From: Hibiscus mutabilis
Taxonomy: Eukaryota > Streptophyta > Magnoliopsida > Malvales > Malvaceae
Direction of reading: 5' to 3'
Assembly: GCA_019671005.1 (NCBI GenBank)
Contig: CM033718.1
Location: forward strand, 32,566,508 to 32,630,507
DNA length: 64,000 nt
The notes below the pieces were generated by a model. It was not told the origin of the DNA. It was given only the letters and a program-made list of their open reading frames with translations, and ran no database searches. A program made the translations under genes and the position numbers. Positions 23,071 through 33,830 of this stretch are shown in pieces; the stretch's first letter is position 1; every line of letters starts with the position of its first letter.

Positions 23071-23277
23071 AACCTTGTTATGTTTAAACGCAATGTCAAT
23101 GCCATGTAACATGACTTAAAGTATATTTGGCTAATTAAGGAAAGAATGAAATGTATGACAACATGATTGATGCCATGAGCTTTGTGTTTACTTGGGTGTT
23201 AAGCAAATGTTATCAAATGCTTGTCATGTTGCATTGCTTATGCCTAAGGTATGAAATGGCATGCTTGCTTGGAGAAT

Positions 23278-23859
23278 AAGGTCCTAACCAATGCATTTTG
23301 TACATTTTTTACATGATAATGAATCTAAGCATGAACTTGACCTAATAAGGGAAGGATGATTAAAGAAACACATGAAACTTGATCCTAGTCTTGAAAGCAT
23401 GCCTATTTCGAAATGCTTATGCATGATTGATGATAGCTTGAATGCTTGTCTGTGCTATGATGCAACATGAATGAATGATTAAATACTTGCTTGAGATTAC
23501 ATCTCATCTTGATGAAATGAAACATGAAACTACTTGTTATGTGAGCTAAGGCTCAATATCCTAAGGGCTTAACATGAAATGATCTTGCTTGACATGAACA
23601 TGATCTTGAATAAATGGTAAATCAAACAACCTTGGTAGTTAGTTGGACTAGGTAGAAGGGCATGCCTTAGAGTCTATAGCTCATTGTGTACGGGTGGACT
23701 ACGTTCTAGGGCTAAGGCCCCTATTTGGCGACAGACGAAGGGTACGTATGTGGTCTTTGGCAACAGTAGGAGGGTTGACCAGCACTACGCTGCGTCTTGT
23801 GGTGACAGTTGGTTGGAGACTCGATTAGCTATACAAACTAAATACAAAGGGGGTTGTTT
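23278..23859 (+). repeat. Family 3 LTR segment left of the family 5 array
   Basis: It runs from the right arm of the palindrome (GTCCTAACC) through the GGCGACAG triplicate region to GGGGGTTGTTT. There family 5 begins; the same LTR resumes at 37981. The last five bases, TGTTT, are the left target duplication. Confidence 0.88.
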
Positions 23860-24063
23860 TGTAACACCCCATCCCTGGGTTAGCCGTAATCCGGTTCGAG
23901 AGCATTACCGAGGCAAGAACAAAGCAAGAGATATGTTACTTGTACAAGTAACCTTGATATAGATAACTTGCGACCCAAGTAACCCAAACACAACAATACA
24001 AGTAATCCCATTAATCAAAATAAACATACTTAGCATGCTAATTTAGGCACTAATTTGATTCAT
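23860..24063 (-). repeat. Family 5 LTR end fragment (about 204 bp)
   Basis: Read on the minus strand this is the last 204 bases of a family 5 LTR, ending GGGGTGTTACA at 23860. Going right it fuses to reverse transcriptase within TTCATTTGGAG. The shared CATTT suggests a microhomology deletion that removed RNase H, integrase and most of this LTR. Confidence 0.85.
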
Positions 24064-25205
24064 TTGGAGAACTTGGCATACAATTGATGTTCTCAGAGTG
24101 TTTGCAAGACAATTCGGAGGTGTTTAGCATGTTCCTCCTTATTCCGAGAGTACACCAAGATGTCATCGATGAATACGACCATAAACTTGTCAAGATAGGG
24201 CTTGAATACCCGATTCATGAGATCTATGAAAGCAGCCGGGGCATTCGTTAACCCGAATGGCATTACGAAGAATTCAAAGTGGCCATATCGAGTTCGAAAG
24301 GTTGTCCTGGGAACGTCTTGTTCTTTCACTTTCATTTGATAGTACCCCGATCGAAGGTCGATCTTAGAGAATACAGAAGCATCCCTGAGTTGATCAAAAA
24401 GATCTTTAATTCTGGGTAAGGGATACTGATTCTTGATAGTGAGCTTGTTTAGCTGGCGATAGTCAATACAAAGCCGCATAGTCCCATCTTTCTTTTTCAC
24501 GAACTGGATTGGAGCACCCCAGGGAGAAGTGCTAGGTCGTATGAAGCCTTTATCTTGCAACTCCTGAAGTTGCTTCTTTAATTCTTTCAACTCGACATGT
24601 GCCATTCTATAGGGTGTAATGGACACCGAAGCTATTCTAGGCTGGACTTCAATCCCGAACTCTACTTCTCTGGTTGAAGGGACACCAGGGACTTCCTTGG
24701 GAAAAACATCAATGAATTTAGAAACAACAGGCATGCTAGGCAAACTGAATTCAATTTCATCTTGAAGAATCATATTAGCAAAGATTGTGGTTGGTTTCTT
24801 GTCTATTAAGAGAATGGATTCTTTCCTTAGACCCCGGAGATACAGTCTCCTATTTTTGCAATCTGCCCAGGCCTCGTCTTTACTTAACCAATCTAATTCA
24901 AATATCAAGTCAAATTCACAAAATGGCAAGACATAAAGATCAATAGGAAAGTGGACATTTTGAATGGTCAAATGAGCTTGTTTATGGCGCGAGTTAATGG
25001 GTGTTTTCCCCCTAATGGATTCGAAACTACAATATTTGATTCAATAGTTTCAGGTTTTAATTTTAGCTTGTTGATCAAGGCAGAACAAACAAATGAATGG
25101 GTAGACCCCGAATCAATTAAAGCATATGCAGCACTAGAATTTAACTCAACGGTACCTGCGATAACATCAGGAGCTTCTTCACCATCTTTACCACGAAAGT
25201 GTTAC
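24064..25205 (-). pseudogene. Family 5 copy b: protease and reverse transcriptase
   Basis: Protease keeps its active site, ALIDSGSTHSF, near 25,095-25,130. A one-base frameshift falls near 25,010. From 24971 a 293-codon frame is open, covering CEFDLIFELDWLSK, the linker VFPKEVPGVPSTREVEF, FVKKKDGTMRLCIDYRQLN, RSGYYQMKV and an intact VFIDDILVYS. This is the best-preserved RT in the window, with both catalytic Asp residues. It stops at the deletion junction near 24,064, so no RNase H or integrase follows. Confidence 0.92.
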
Positions 25206-26481
25206 ATACGAGCAAGGGCTCGAGACTCCTGATGAGCTGGAGCATTCGAATAGGGGCCCTTCTAGTTCCCCTGATTCCCAAACTGAGCTTGTCTGACTAC
25301 TTTGTTTCGGTTAGGAGGAGCTGTGCTAGCAATTGCAGAAGCTCGATTCGAAGCCTTGTTGGGATTCTGGGGACAATCCGGAATATAATGATTAGAGGCT
25401 CCACATGAGTAGCATAGATTCGGTTGAACTCTGCACTGGCCAATATTATATTTGTGGAAGAACTTGCTAAGAGGATATTGATTAGCTTTAGCCTGATTCC
25501 TCGTGCTATCAACAGAAACAACAGGGGCTGAAGTCTTTACAACTGTTTGAGGTTTTAGGATGTAATTAATCTTCTAATTAGGGGTATAGTCCGAATAGTG
25601 TTCCTTGGAGTGTTTGGACTTCTTTGACTGCCAGAGTGGCTTGTCATCGTTCATGGGTCATTTGTCCTTCTAAGAGTGTCCACTCTTATGTCTTTCTGAG
25701 GCTTTCATCTTTGCCTCAGTAGCAATGGCCTGGTTTATAAAATTTTGGAAGTCGGTGATACCCCAAGCAGTGAATATAGGGCTTAATTCATCATTTAGTC
25801 CGTCGATGAACATTCCGCAATTGTCGGCCTCAGTTTTGATATATTCAGGCCCATACTTGTAATACCTGCAAAAGTTACTTATGTATTGCTCGATAGGTCG
25901 ACCATCTTGTTTAAGATACAAGAATTGCTTTCGGTGCTCGGCCAGATATTGTTCACTAATATATTTCTTCCTGAACTCATCAAGCAAGAACTTCCAGGTG
26001 ATAGACTGCACATGAGCATTAGGGTAGTGGTTTCCCACCAGCTAAGTGCTTCATCTACCAACAGAGCGATGGCACACTCAAGTTTATGCTCGCCATGACA
26101 TGGCAATTGTTTAGTCCGAGTGTGAGTAGTGGCCTCTAACCAGTACTCGGCTACTTCAGGATTAGCCTCATCGGTGCCAGTGAAGGTTTAGAACTGATGC
26201 TGAGCCAACTTGTCAATAGGGGCTCGACTTACTATAGGAGCAGAAGGTGGAATCATATGTTCTCTCTTTAGGGTGGACACAAAATGATCAAACGTCTCTT
26301 TCGTGCTTAACAAGCACTCTTGCTGTACATGATTTACAGCTGGGGCTTCCTGTTAAGCTGCAGCTTGAGCTCGAGGTTGAGCTTGCTGTTGCAGAGGATT
26401 CTGCTCCATCCCCACGCTGCCTTTTTCGTTAGAGGAGCCTACAGGACTCTCCTCATCCCGAGCAAGTCTCGTTTTTGATAT
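25206..26481 (-). pseudogene. Family 5 copy b: gag
   Basis: The expected start codon at 26481-26479 is ATA instead of ATG; the sequence then follows the same SETR/SKTR-like opening as copy a. The capsid core is split between two frames: ECAIALLVDEALSWWETT, then ITWKFLLDEFRKKYISEQY through DELSPIFTAWGITDFQNF. The zinc knuckle CYSCGASNHYIPDC (about 25,367-25,412) is complete. Several stops interrupt the rest. Confidence 0.88.
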
Positions 26482-26617
26482 TCTAGTTCAATCAGAAATA
26501 TAAGACTTTTAGTTTTCACATTTAAGCAACAATACAAGCTTATATCAAGTCTCTTAGGTGGCACAAAATCATATATGATGCAAGTGAGTCTAGTTTAATC
26601 CTACAACCGACTAAAAA

Positions 26618-26630
26618 GCTCTAATTACCA
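26618..26630 (-). other. Primer-binding site, family 5 copy b
   Basis: On the minus strand, TGGTAATTAGAGC lies just past the LTR end at 26636. With the polypurine tract on the other side of this LTR, it shows the LTR serves two internal regions. Confidence 0.8.
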
Positions 26631-28014
26631 ATAAATGTAACACCCTATTTTCGGGTTAGCCGTAATCCGGTTTGGGAGTGTTACCGAGGCGAGAACAAAG
26701 CAAGAGATAGGTTACTTGTCGAACAAGTAACCTCGATATAGATAGCTTGCGACGCAAGTAATGCAAACACAACAATACAAGTAATCCTATTAATCAAAAC
26801 AAACATACTTAGCATGCTAATTTAGGCACTAATTTGTTTCATTTCATACTTATACCCTAAGTTATCACTATCATATTACAAAATACCATTTCATTTCAAT
26901 ACACATGCACCATTCGAATATCAATGACAAGTATGGTATACTTCACAATAGGTTACTATTAGTCATGACCCAACATACATTCTTATTACATGTTCATATA
27001 CCCTATTCAAATAACAAGGTGGTCACTTAACTCATTTCATTTTTTTCTTTTTCGAGCAAGACATACAATTTCATGGCATCCTTAGCTAGTAACATTGTTA
27101 ATGCATGCTTGTACATATCTTAGCTCCAATTCAATAAGCAATGCCGATTCTTACCAATGGCCACAAGAACAAATGCATGATCATACAATATTGGTCTAGT
27201 ATTCGAATGATACAAGGTTTCAATAATCATTGAATTACTTTCACAATTTGAACATAATCATATTTATATATATACTTATCAACATAGTTATTTACATAGT
27301 TCAAGTCACCCATGTTGGTTACGCGGTAGGCCCATACAAGTTATACATAATTTCAAATCTTAAACACACAACAAAATGCATGATCATGGCTCAATATTAC
27401 AAGTTATAGTGCCACCAAACTAGGAGCATACAAAGAGTATGAAATCATACTTTCAAGCTTGCTTCAAAACGCTGCTTCGAGCTCAAGATATCCTCTTGAA
27501 AGTTTCCTTAATCTGATATGGGATGAATGAAGAGTAGAGTGGTAAGTACAAGTTATGTACTTAGTGAGGTAACACTAAGTCTAGCAAATTTCCAAGTTTA
27601 CTTATCCAAGTGTACAAGTATTTCAAGGAATCAAGATCATCACCACAAGTCATATACTATATGAATGTATGGTGTAAACATAGGTAAGCTTCACATATCA
27701 CACATTCAACATAGACATCCATCATGTATACATATCATGCTATTCGAGTTATTTCTTAGAAGACAAGCAATCAAATACACCAAGTACCAAGTAGACATCC
27801 TTGCACAATAAACATCATCTATGTAATTCTTTCATGGGAAGTAACAATTTATACAGTCATTCATGTGTTATCTTTCAAGACAAGGATGTTTATTCAAGAA
27901 TCTTACAAGTCAAGTAATGTATCACAGATCCAAGACAAACAATGTTCCTTTCAAGTTATTAATTCATCTTACAACACCCTTGGTAATTAGTTCACTAGAT
28001 AATAAAATATTCAA

Positions 28015-28050
28015 CAATATGCACCGAAGTGCCAATATGCACCGTCGTGC
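28015..28050 (-). repeat. 18-bp minisatellite, two units
   Basis: CAATATGCACCGAAGTGC and CAATATGCACCGTCGTGC are followed by a partial third unit. The sister LTR has four full units at the same place. Confidence 0.85.
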
Positions 28051-28541
28051 CAATATGAGCTCTAGATTTTAAGGCATGCCTATTATCTATCCAAACTTGC
28101 TACCAAGGTTGTTTGGTTATCAATTTCATGCAAGGTTTATCCAATTCATTAATCAAGACATGATTATGCCATTCAAAGGCCAAGCCCTTAGGCTTATGGA
28201 GTCTTAACTCCCAAGACAAGTTTATCCATGCCATTTGAATGGCATGAACACAAGGTGGTACCATTGTTCATTTCATTTCAAACAAGTCATGCATATCAAT
28301 CACAAACACATTCATATATATGCAATGTGCGTACCTATTATTCTCCAAACAAGCATGCCATTTCTTACATTTGGCATAAGCAATGCAACTTGTCAAGCAT
28401 TTCATTTACTCAACAATCAAGTAAACAAGTAGAACGTGGCATCAAACAAGTTGTCATTCATATCATTCTTCCCTTAATTAGCCAAATATATATTAGGTCA
28501 TGTTACATGGCAAAGTCATTTAATTAACACAACAGCAAATT

Positions 28542-28684
28542 GGTTAGGACCTATGTCCTAACCCTAAGGGAGGTTACACTCACAATACTACTAGCTAATC
28601 ACTTGTCTTGTATCCAAATCCCTTTGCCTCGTGCTTTGGGATGTTCACTCTTTTCTTCCTCTTCCACAACTTGCTGCCCTTGGT
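28542..28684 (-). other. LTR exon-like block plus palindrome (family 5)
   Basis: On the minus strand, after GCTTGCTAG, the block 28684-28584 reads DQGQQVVEEEEKSEHPKARG, KGIWIQDK, stop, then GTGAGTG. The near-perfect palindrome (arms GGTTAGGAC and GTCCTAACC, 4-base spacer) is at 28542-28563. The right-hand family 5 LTR has lost this whole segment. Confidence 0.6.
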
Positions 28685-30345
28685 CTAGCAAGCATAGCAC
28701 ATACAATTCATCAGAACATGCACATAATGTCACACTTATATAGTAATAGTGTTACCACATTTGTACCTAACATTTAGCTACTGTTTTTATGCTTTTCTTT
28801 AAGCATTTCTTACTTGTTCATCTCTATATTGTTATTACCTCATTTTAGGACATAATTGGATAGATTACAATGTCCCAAAACTGTTTTGGAAACAGTTTGC
28901 TTCTAGGTGCAAAAACAACCCCAAATTGCCCAGGACACTGGTGTCTGGCAGTTTGCACACTGTCCCTTTAAATGGTCATATCTTTTAATCCGTACGTCAG
29001 AATTTCGATTAGTTTACACCGTTGGAAAGCTAACAAAATTTTTGTTATGACCAAATAAGGATTTCATTTTAGTTATTAGCCAAATAATACAGTTCTTTTA
29101 CTCAAAGACAGAGCATCATGCTTTACTGGGGAGTTTGCACTGTCTCTAGTATTTCTACTCTACATTTCAGTACACAACCCAAAGTCTAGCTATGTTTTCT
29201 CATAGTGAATTTAGACATTCCAAGGTGGTTTCCAGAAAAAATTCAGCATTAAATTCACTATGTACAGTTTTTACTGATTTTTCAAAGTCACTGCCCAGAA
29301 CAGAACATTCTGGGCATATTACTCTAGGTTGCATTTCTAGTTCCTTATTTCATTCTAGCAAAGTCCTAACATGAAAATTTCATTCATGATCATGTTCATA
29401 CATGTATTGGCTATCATAATTTACCTATAAATATTCTTAAAATAGGGCATAGTCATGTTAATCCTAGTTTAATCCATTTGATCACAATTACATATCAATT
29501 CATCAACTAGGCAGTCCATTACCTAATTCAACTAGTTCAATTAGGTGTAGTCACATTTTCCAGCAACACATGTATTCAATTCAATCTTCTCTTTACCTAG
29601 TAACATGATCAAAATAGAGTTCTAAGTTCATCAAACATGTTTGCTGAATTTCTATAACCAAAACAGTCCCTGACAAGACTATTTTCAATCATGTTCATAA
29701 TTCCCAGATTTTCCAGCATTGGTTACTAACAGTTTAGCTTGTTTAACACCTTAATAACATTACCTAATCATGATCATGTTCAATTCATTAGTTCCATAGC
29801 TCAATTACAAGTTCTAACATTTCAATTCTTACAACAACATTTCATTTCAAATTTCCAGCAACCTATGTTATCACAAATTCAACAATTCAAACCTAAAATC
29901 AATTGAAATAGCACGTGATTACCTTACTTAAGCTGAACCCTAACTGAATTTAACCTCTAACCAAAATCAATCCAAGTAGTTCTTCAACACTCAATGGATA
30001 AACAATAGAGCTTTCTCTCTCTTTTCTTTCTTAATCAGTGATGAATAATGAGAAAAAGATGGGTATTACCCCTCAGTAATAGCTGGCTAAGACATGGAGT
30101 AATGGACATGTGTCATGTCCATTTTTATTATAATTTAGCATGCATTGTGCAATGTTTCTAATGATTCATTTTGATCCTCTTAATTTGGCTCTTCTCTTTG
30201 TATATCTTTTATTTTAAATCCTTAATAGTTTGGCATTCATTTTCTTTCTTTTAATCACTACAATTGATTTCTTAATTCTATTCAATTAAGTCACGATTCA
30301 ACTATTTAGTAGTAATTAATCTAGGCCTGATTTAAGGGTGTTACA

Positions 30346-30360
30346 ATTTTCCCCCCTTAA
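30346..30360 (-). other. Polypurine tract, family 5 copy a
   Basis: On the minus strand, AATTTAAGGGGGGAAAAT abuts the LTR's TGTAAC. It places copy a's 3' end against the shared LTR. Confidence 0.85.
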
Positions 30361-31768
30361 ATTAAATTCGTCCTTGAATTTACCTAAATCGAATAGGTGA
30401 GGATATTGCTTCCTCATGACTTCTTCGGATTCCCAGGTAGCTTCTTCCACCTTATGGTTTCTCCATAAGATCTTAACAAGGGGAACAATCTTGTTCCGAA
30501 GCTTCCTTACTTCCCGGTCAAGAATCTAAATCGGTTCTTCTTTGTAGGACAAATCAGGATTAAATTATACTTTTTCGGGCTCAAGGATGTGTGAAGGATC
30601 AGATCGATACCTTCTGAGCATTGAAACATGGAATACATTGTGTATTCTATCAAACTCTCTAGCAAGAGCTAATCGATAGGCCACTATACCAATTCTTTCA
30701 ACAACTTCAAATGGTCCGATGTATCGGGGACTGAGCTTCCCTTTTCTTCCAAACATGAGCACTTTCTTCCAAGGTGAGACCTTTAGGAAGACTTTGTCTC
30801 CAATAGCATACTGTATGTCTCTCATTTTCAAGTCAGCATACGCTTTCTCTGTATCGAAAGCTGCCTTCAATCGATCGTGAATGATCTTGATTTGTTCTTT
30901 AGTTTCTTGAAGCATTTGAGGTCCTAGAATCTTGTTATCTCCCAATTCAGTCAAGCATAGGGGAGTTCTACATCTTCTACCATATAGAGCTTGGAATGGT
31001 GCCATTTGAATAGAAGATTGATAGCTATTGTTGTACGGAAACTCTATAAGAGGTTGGGGTTTCTCCAATTCTTCCTGAATTCGATAACACAAGCTCGTAG
31101 CATATCTTCTAGCACTTGAATGATTCTCTCAGATTGGCCATCCAATTGAGGATGAAAGGCAGTACTAAGATGTAGGTACACCATGTAACTCAATCACTTC
31201 ATGAATGTACAGTTCGACAAGGGTTTCCAAGCTCATGTTCATACGAACAAGGATGAAGTGAGTAGATTTAGTGAATCTATCAACAATCACCCATACAACA
31301 CCATAATAATTTGATCCCACTTCCACTAGGGAAGTTCAATAGGTTGGAGCAGTCTAGTAGGGACTTGATGCTCGGCTTTGACTATTTGACAAGTTAAGCA
31401 CTTGGATACAAAGTTCGTGATTGCAGATTTAATGTCTGGCCACCAGTATAGTGGCTTTAGGTCTTTATACATCTTAAACGATCCACAGTGGATAGAGAAA
31501 GAACTTTGGCGTGCTTCTTGCAACATTTCCCGCTTCAATTATTCGTTGTTAGGAACACATACTATATCTTTGAAATAAAGGAGTCCATTTGACTTGAGGG
31601 AGAAGTTAGAGCTAGACTAAGAAGTAAGCTTAGACATGATCTTCTAAAGATCTGGATCAACTTGTTAAAGTTATTTGATCCTTGAGACTAGGTTGGATTG
31701 AACTTGAAGTTCAGACAAGAATTTTCGACCGTTAGATATTCGGAAATAAGCATTGATAGCCGTAATAG
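30361..31768 (-). pseudogene. Family 5 copy a: integrase
   Basis: The zinc domain (31538-31326) has EAR in place of the first His, a kept SIH, and CLTCQ. After ...IELP a deletion of about 50 bases removes the first catalytic Asp: IIM is joined to a VLYG-like remnant of the VWVIVDRF region. A second deletion after HGVPTS removes the Ser-Asp-Arg-Asp segment with the second catalytic Asp. The Glu motif GQSERIIQV survives. The C-terminal part from 31092 to 30565 is open for 175 codons, with KLSPRYIGPFEVVERIG and FHVSMLRRYRSDPSH. The last 200 bases hold the chromodomain-like end with stops. Confidence 0.88.
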
Positions 31769-32090
31769 CTACAAAAGAATTAACAAGGTCATTAAAATGA
31801 TTTTCAATAGATTTCTTGCAATGCAAGGCACTATTGAATTGTTACCTATATAATTGTTTCTTGAAGAATAAGGCATTATTCGAATGCTTTATTACAAGCT
31901 AAAAAAGACTCAATTTTAAAGGTTACATGTATTTTAGGCACATTTCTTATTCGAATGGGTTACTTGTAACCTAAGAAGGTTTAATTCGAATAGTTACTTA
32001 TATTTGAAGGAAGGTTTCGAGATGTTACTTATCAAACATGAAGGATAAAATTGATTGAATTCATTTAGAATTTTTGGATTTAGGAGTTAC
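31769..32090 (-). other. Possible pol intron or variable spacer (322 bp)
   Basis: On the minus strand it is bounded by CTCAG|GTAACT (32090) and TTCTTTTGTAG|C (31769). It lies between the RNase H end ...DALSRKPYS and the integrase pre-domain ...AINAYFRIS. Inside are about five degenerate units of roughly 50 bases carrying AAGTAAC and ATTCGAAT words. It holds many stops in the pol frame, and its length is not a multiple of three. Family 3 copies have 144 bp at the same point with the same boundary words. Confidence 0.5.
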
Positions 32091-32740
32091 CTGAGTATGG
32101 CTTGCGACTAAGGGCGTCAACAACTACATTTGCTTTCCCCGGATGGTAGTCAATAACCAAGTCGTAATCCTTAAGTAATTCGAGCCATCTCCTTTGCCTC
32201 GGATTCAAGTCCTTCTGAGTTAGGAGGTATTTGAGACTTTTGTGATCGGTAAATAGATTGCATTTCTCTCTGTATAGATAGTGTCTCCATATCTTGAGAG
32301 AAAACACGATAACTGCTAGTTCCAGATCGTGTGTTGGATAATTAGACTCACGTGGCTTCTGTTGTCGTGAAGCGTAAACAAATAAGTTCCCATCTTGCAT
32401 CAGGACACAACTGAGTCCTAGAAGAGAAGAATCACTGTAAACAGTGAAACTATTTGCCTGATTCTGGTTGGATAAGTACTGGGGCATGAGTCGGAGCTTG
32501 CTTAAGTTGATGAAAGCTTCGTTGTTGGTTCTCCGACCAAACGAAAGGCATATCTTGGTGGTCAAGCTTAGTAAGGCTTGCGGCAATGGAGGAAAAGCCC
32601 TTAACAAACCTTCTGTAATACCTAGCTAAACTGAGAAAGCTTCAGACCTCGCTTACATTCTTTGGAGGTCTCAAATTTAGACTAGCCAGAATCTTGTTTA
32701 GATCGATTTTGATTCCTTCAGCCGAAATAACGTGGCCGAG
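32091..32740 (-). pseudogene. Family 5 copy a: RNase H
   Basis: The connection domain at the 5' side is frameshifted (SFLSLARYYRRFVKGFSSIA). From 32607 the frame is open for 175 codons. It covers FTVYSDSSLLGLSCVLMQDG (first catalytic Asp kept), SNYPTHDLELAVIVFSLKIW (Glu), NLFTDHKSLKYLL (Asp) and DYHPGKANVVVDALSRKPYS. All key catalytic positions are visible, so this domain is close to intact. Confidence 0.9.
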
Positions 32741-33345
32741 GAAATAAACTTTTGGTAACCAAAAATTGCATTTGGAGAACTTGGCATACAATTGATGTTC
32801 TCGGAGTGTTTGTAATACAATTTAGAGGTGTTTAGCATGTTCCTCCTTATTCCGAGAGTACACCAAGATGTCGTTAATCAATACGACCGCAAACTTGTCA
32901 ATATAGGGCTTGAATACCCGATTCATGAGATCCATGAAAGTAGCTAGAGCATTCATTGACCCAAATGGCATTACGAGGAATTTGAAGTGGCCATATCAAG
33001 TACGAAAGGTTGTATTGGGCACGTCTTGTTCTTTCACTTTCATTTGATAGTACCCTGATCGATGGTCAATCTTAGAGAATACATAAACATCCCTAAGTTG
33101 ATCAAAAAGATCTTCAATTTTGGGCAGGGGATACCAATTCCTGATAGTGAGCTTGTTTAGCCGACGATAGTCAATACAAAGCCGCATAGTCCCGTCTTTC
33201 TTTTTCATGAACAGGACTGGAGCACCCCAGGGAGAAGTGATAGGCCGTATGAAGCCTTTATCTTGCAACTTCTGAAGTTGCTTCTTTAATTCTTTCAACT
33301 TGATAGCTGCCATTCTATAGGGTGTAACGGACATCGGAGTTGTTA
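32741..33345 (-). pseudogene. Family 5 copy a: reverse transcriptase
   Basis: PYRMAAIKLKELKKQLQ, VLFMKKKDGTMRLCIDYRRL and RSGYYQMKVKEQDVP are readable. After FRT the frame is interrupted. The catalytic box has changed from FIDD to LIND, so the first catalytic Asp is Asn (codon at 32875-32873). Sister copy b keeps both residues. Confidence 0.9.
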
Positions 33346-33830
33346 CATGCAGACCGAATTTAATTTCATCTTGAAGAATCATATTAGCAAAGATTGAGGT
33401 TGGTTTCTTGACTATTAAGAGAATGGATTCTTTCCCTAAACCCCAGAGATACAGTCTCCTATTTTTGCAATCTACCCATGCCTCGTGTTTACTTAACCAA
33501 TCTAACCTCAATATCAAGTCAAATTCACCAAATGGCAAGACATAAAGATCAATAGGAAAAAGAACATTTTGAATGGTCAAAGAAGCTTGCTTATGCCGCA
33601 AATTAATGGGTTTTTTCCCCATCATTGATTCGAAACTACAAGATTTGATTCAATAGTTTCGGGTTTTCATTTTAGCTTGTTGATCAAGGCAGAATAAACA
33701 AATGAATGGGTAGACCCCGAATCAATTAAAACATATGCAGGACTGGAATTTAACTCAACGGTACCTGCGATAACATCAGGAGCTTCTTCACCATCTTTAC
33801 CACGAATGTGGTACATACGAGCAGGGGCTC
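33346..33830 (-). pseudogene. Family 5 copy a: protease and linker
   Basis: DSGSTHSFV marks the protease active site near 33,700-33,720. A 209-codon frame then starts at 33625 and runs GEFDLILRLDWLSKHEAWVD through KESILL into RT. Compared with copy b, about 36 residues of the protease-RT linker (the VFPKEVPG...REVEF part) are missing in frame near 33,352, so the two domains are fused more tightly than usual. Confidence 0.85.

Larger units (their letters stand above)
21202..23253 (+). repeat. 1,026-bp tandem duplication inside the family 4 LTR
   Basis: Copies 21202-22227 and 22228-23253 both begin GAAATGAATTATA, and this 11-13-base word also sits at the junction. Each holds the hairpin region and the full exon-like block, so the LTR has two of them. 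The copies differ at many bases, so the duplication is not recent. Confidence 0.85.
20280..23277 (+). repeat. Family 4 LTR, truncated at its 3' side
   Basis: It starts TGTAACACCCCAAATCC. Overall organisation follows families 3 and 5: a GGCCGAA-containing leader with GAGAGAAAG purines, a donor-like GTATAA at 20695, then the exon-like block. It is lengthened by a 1,026-bp tandem duplication. At about 23,277 it switches to family 3 LTR sequence at AAGGTCCTAACC, so its 3' end is lost. No family 4 internal region is present. Confidence 0.8.
26636..30345 (-). repeat. Family 5 LTR shared by two internal regions (3.71 kb)
   Basis: On the minus strand it runs from TGTAACACCCTTAAATC (30345) to AGGGTGTTACA (26636). 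To its left (downstream) are a primer site and gag of copy b; to its right (upstream) are the polypurine tract and integrase of copy a. It is therefore at once the 3' LTR of a and the 5' LTR of b. It has a donor-like AAG|GTAAT at 29922 and the exon-like block, and is about 1 kb longer than the right-hand LTR. Confidence 0.92.
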
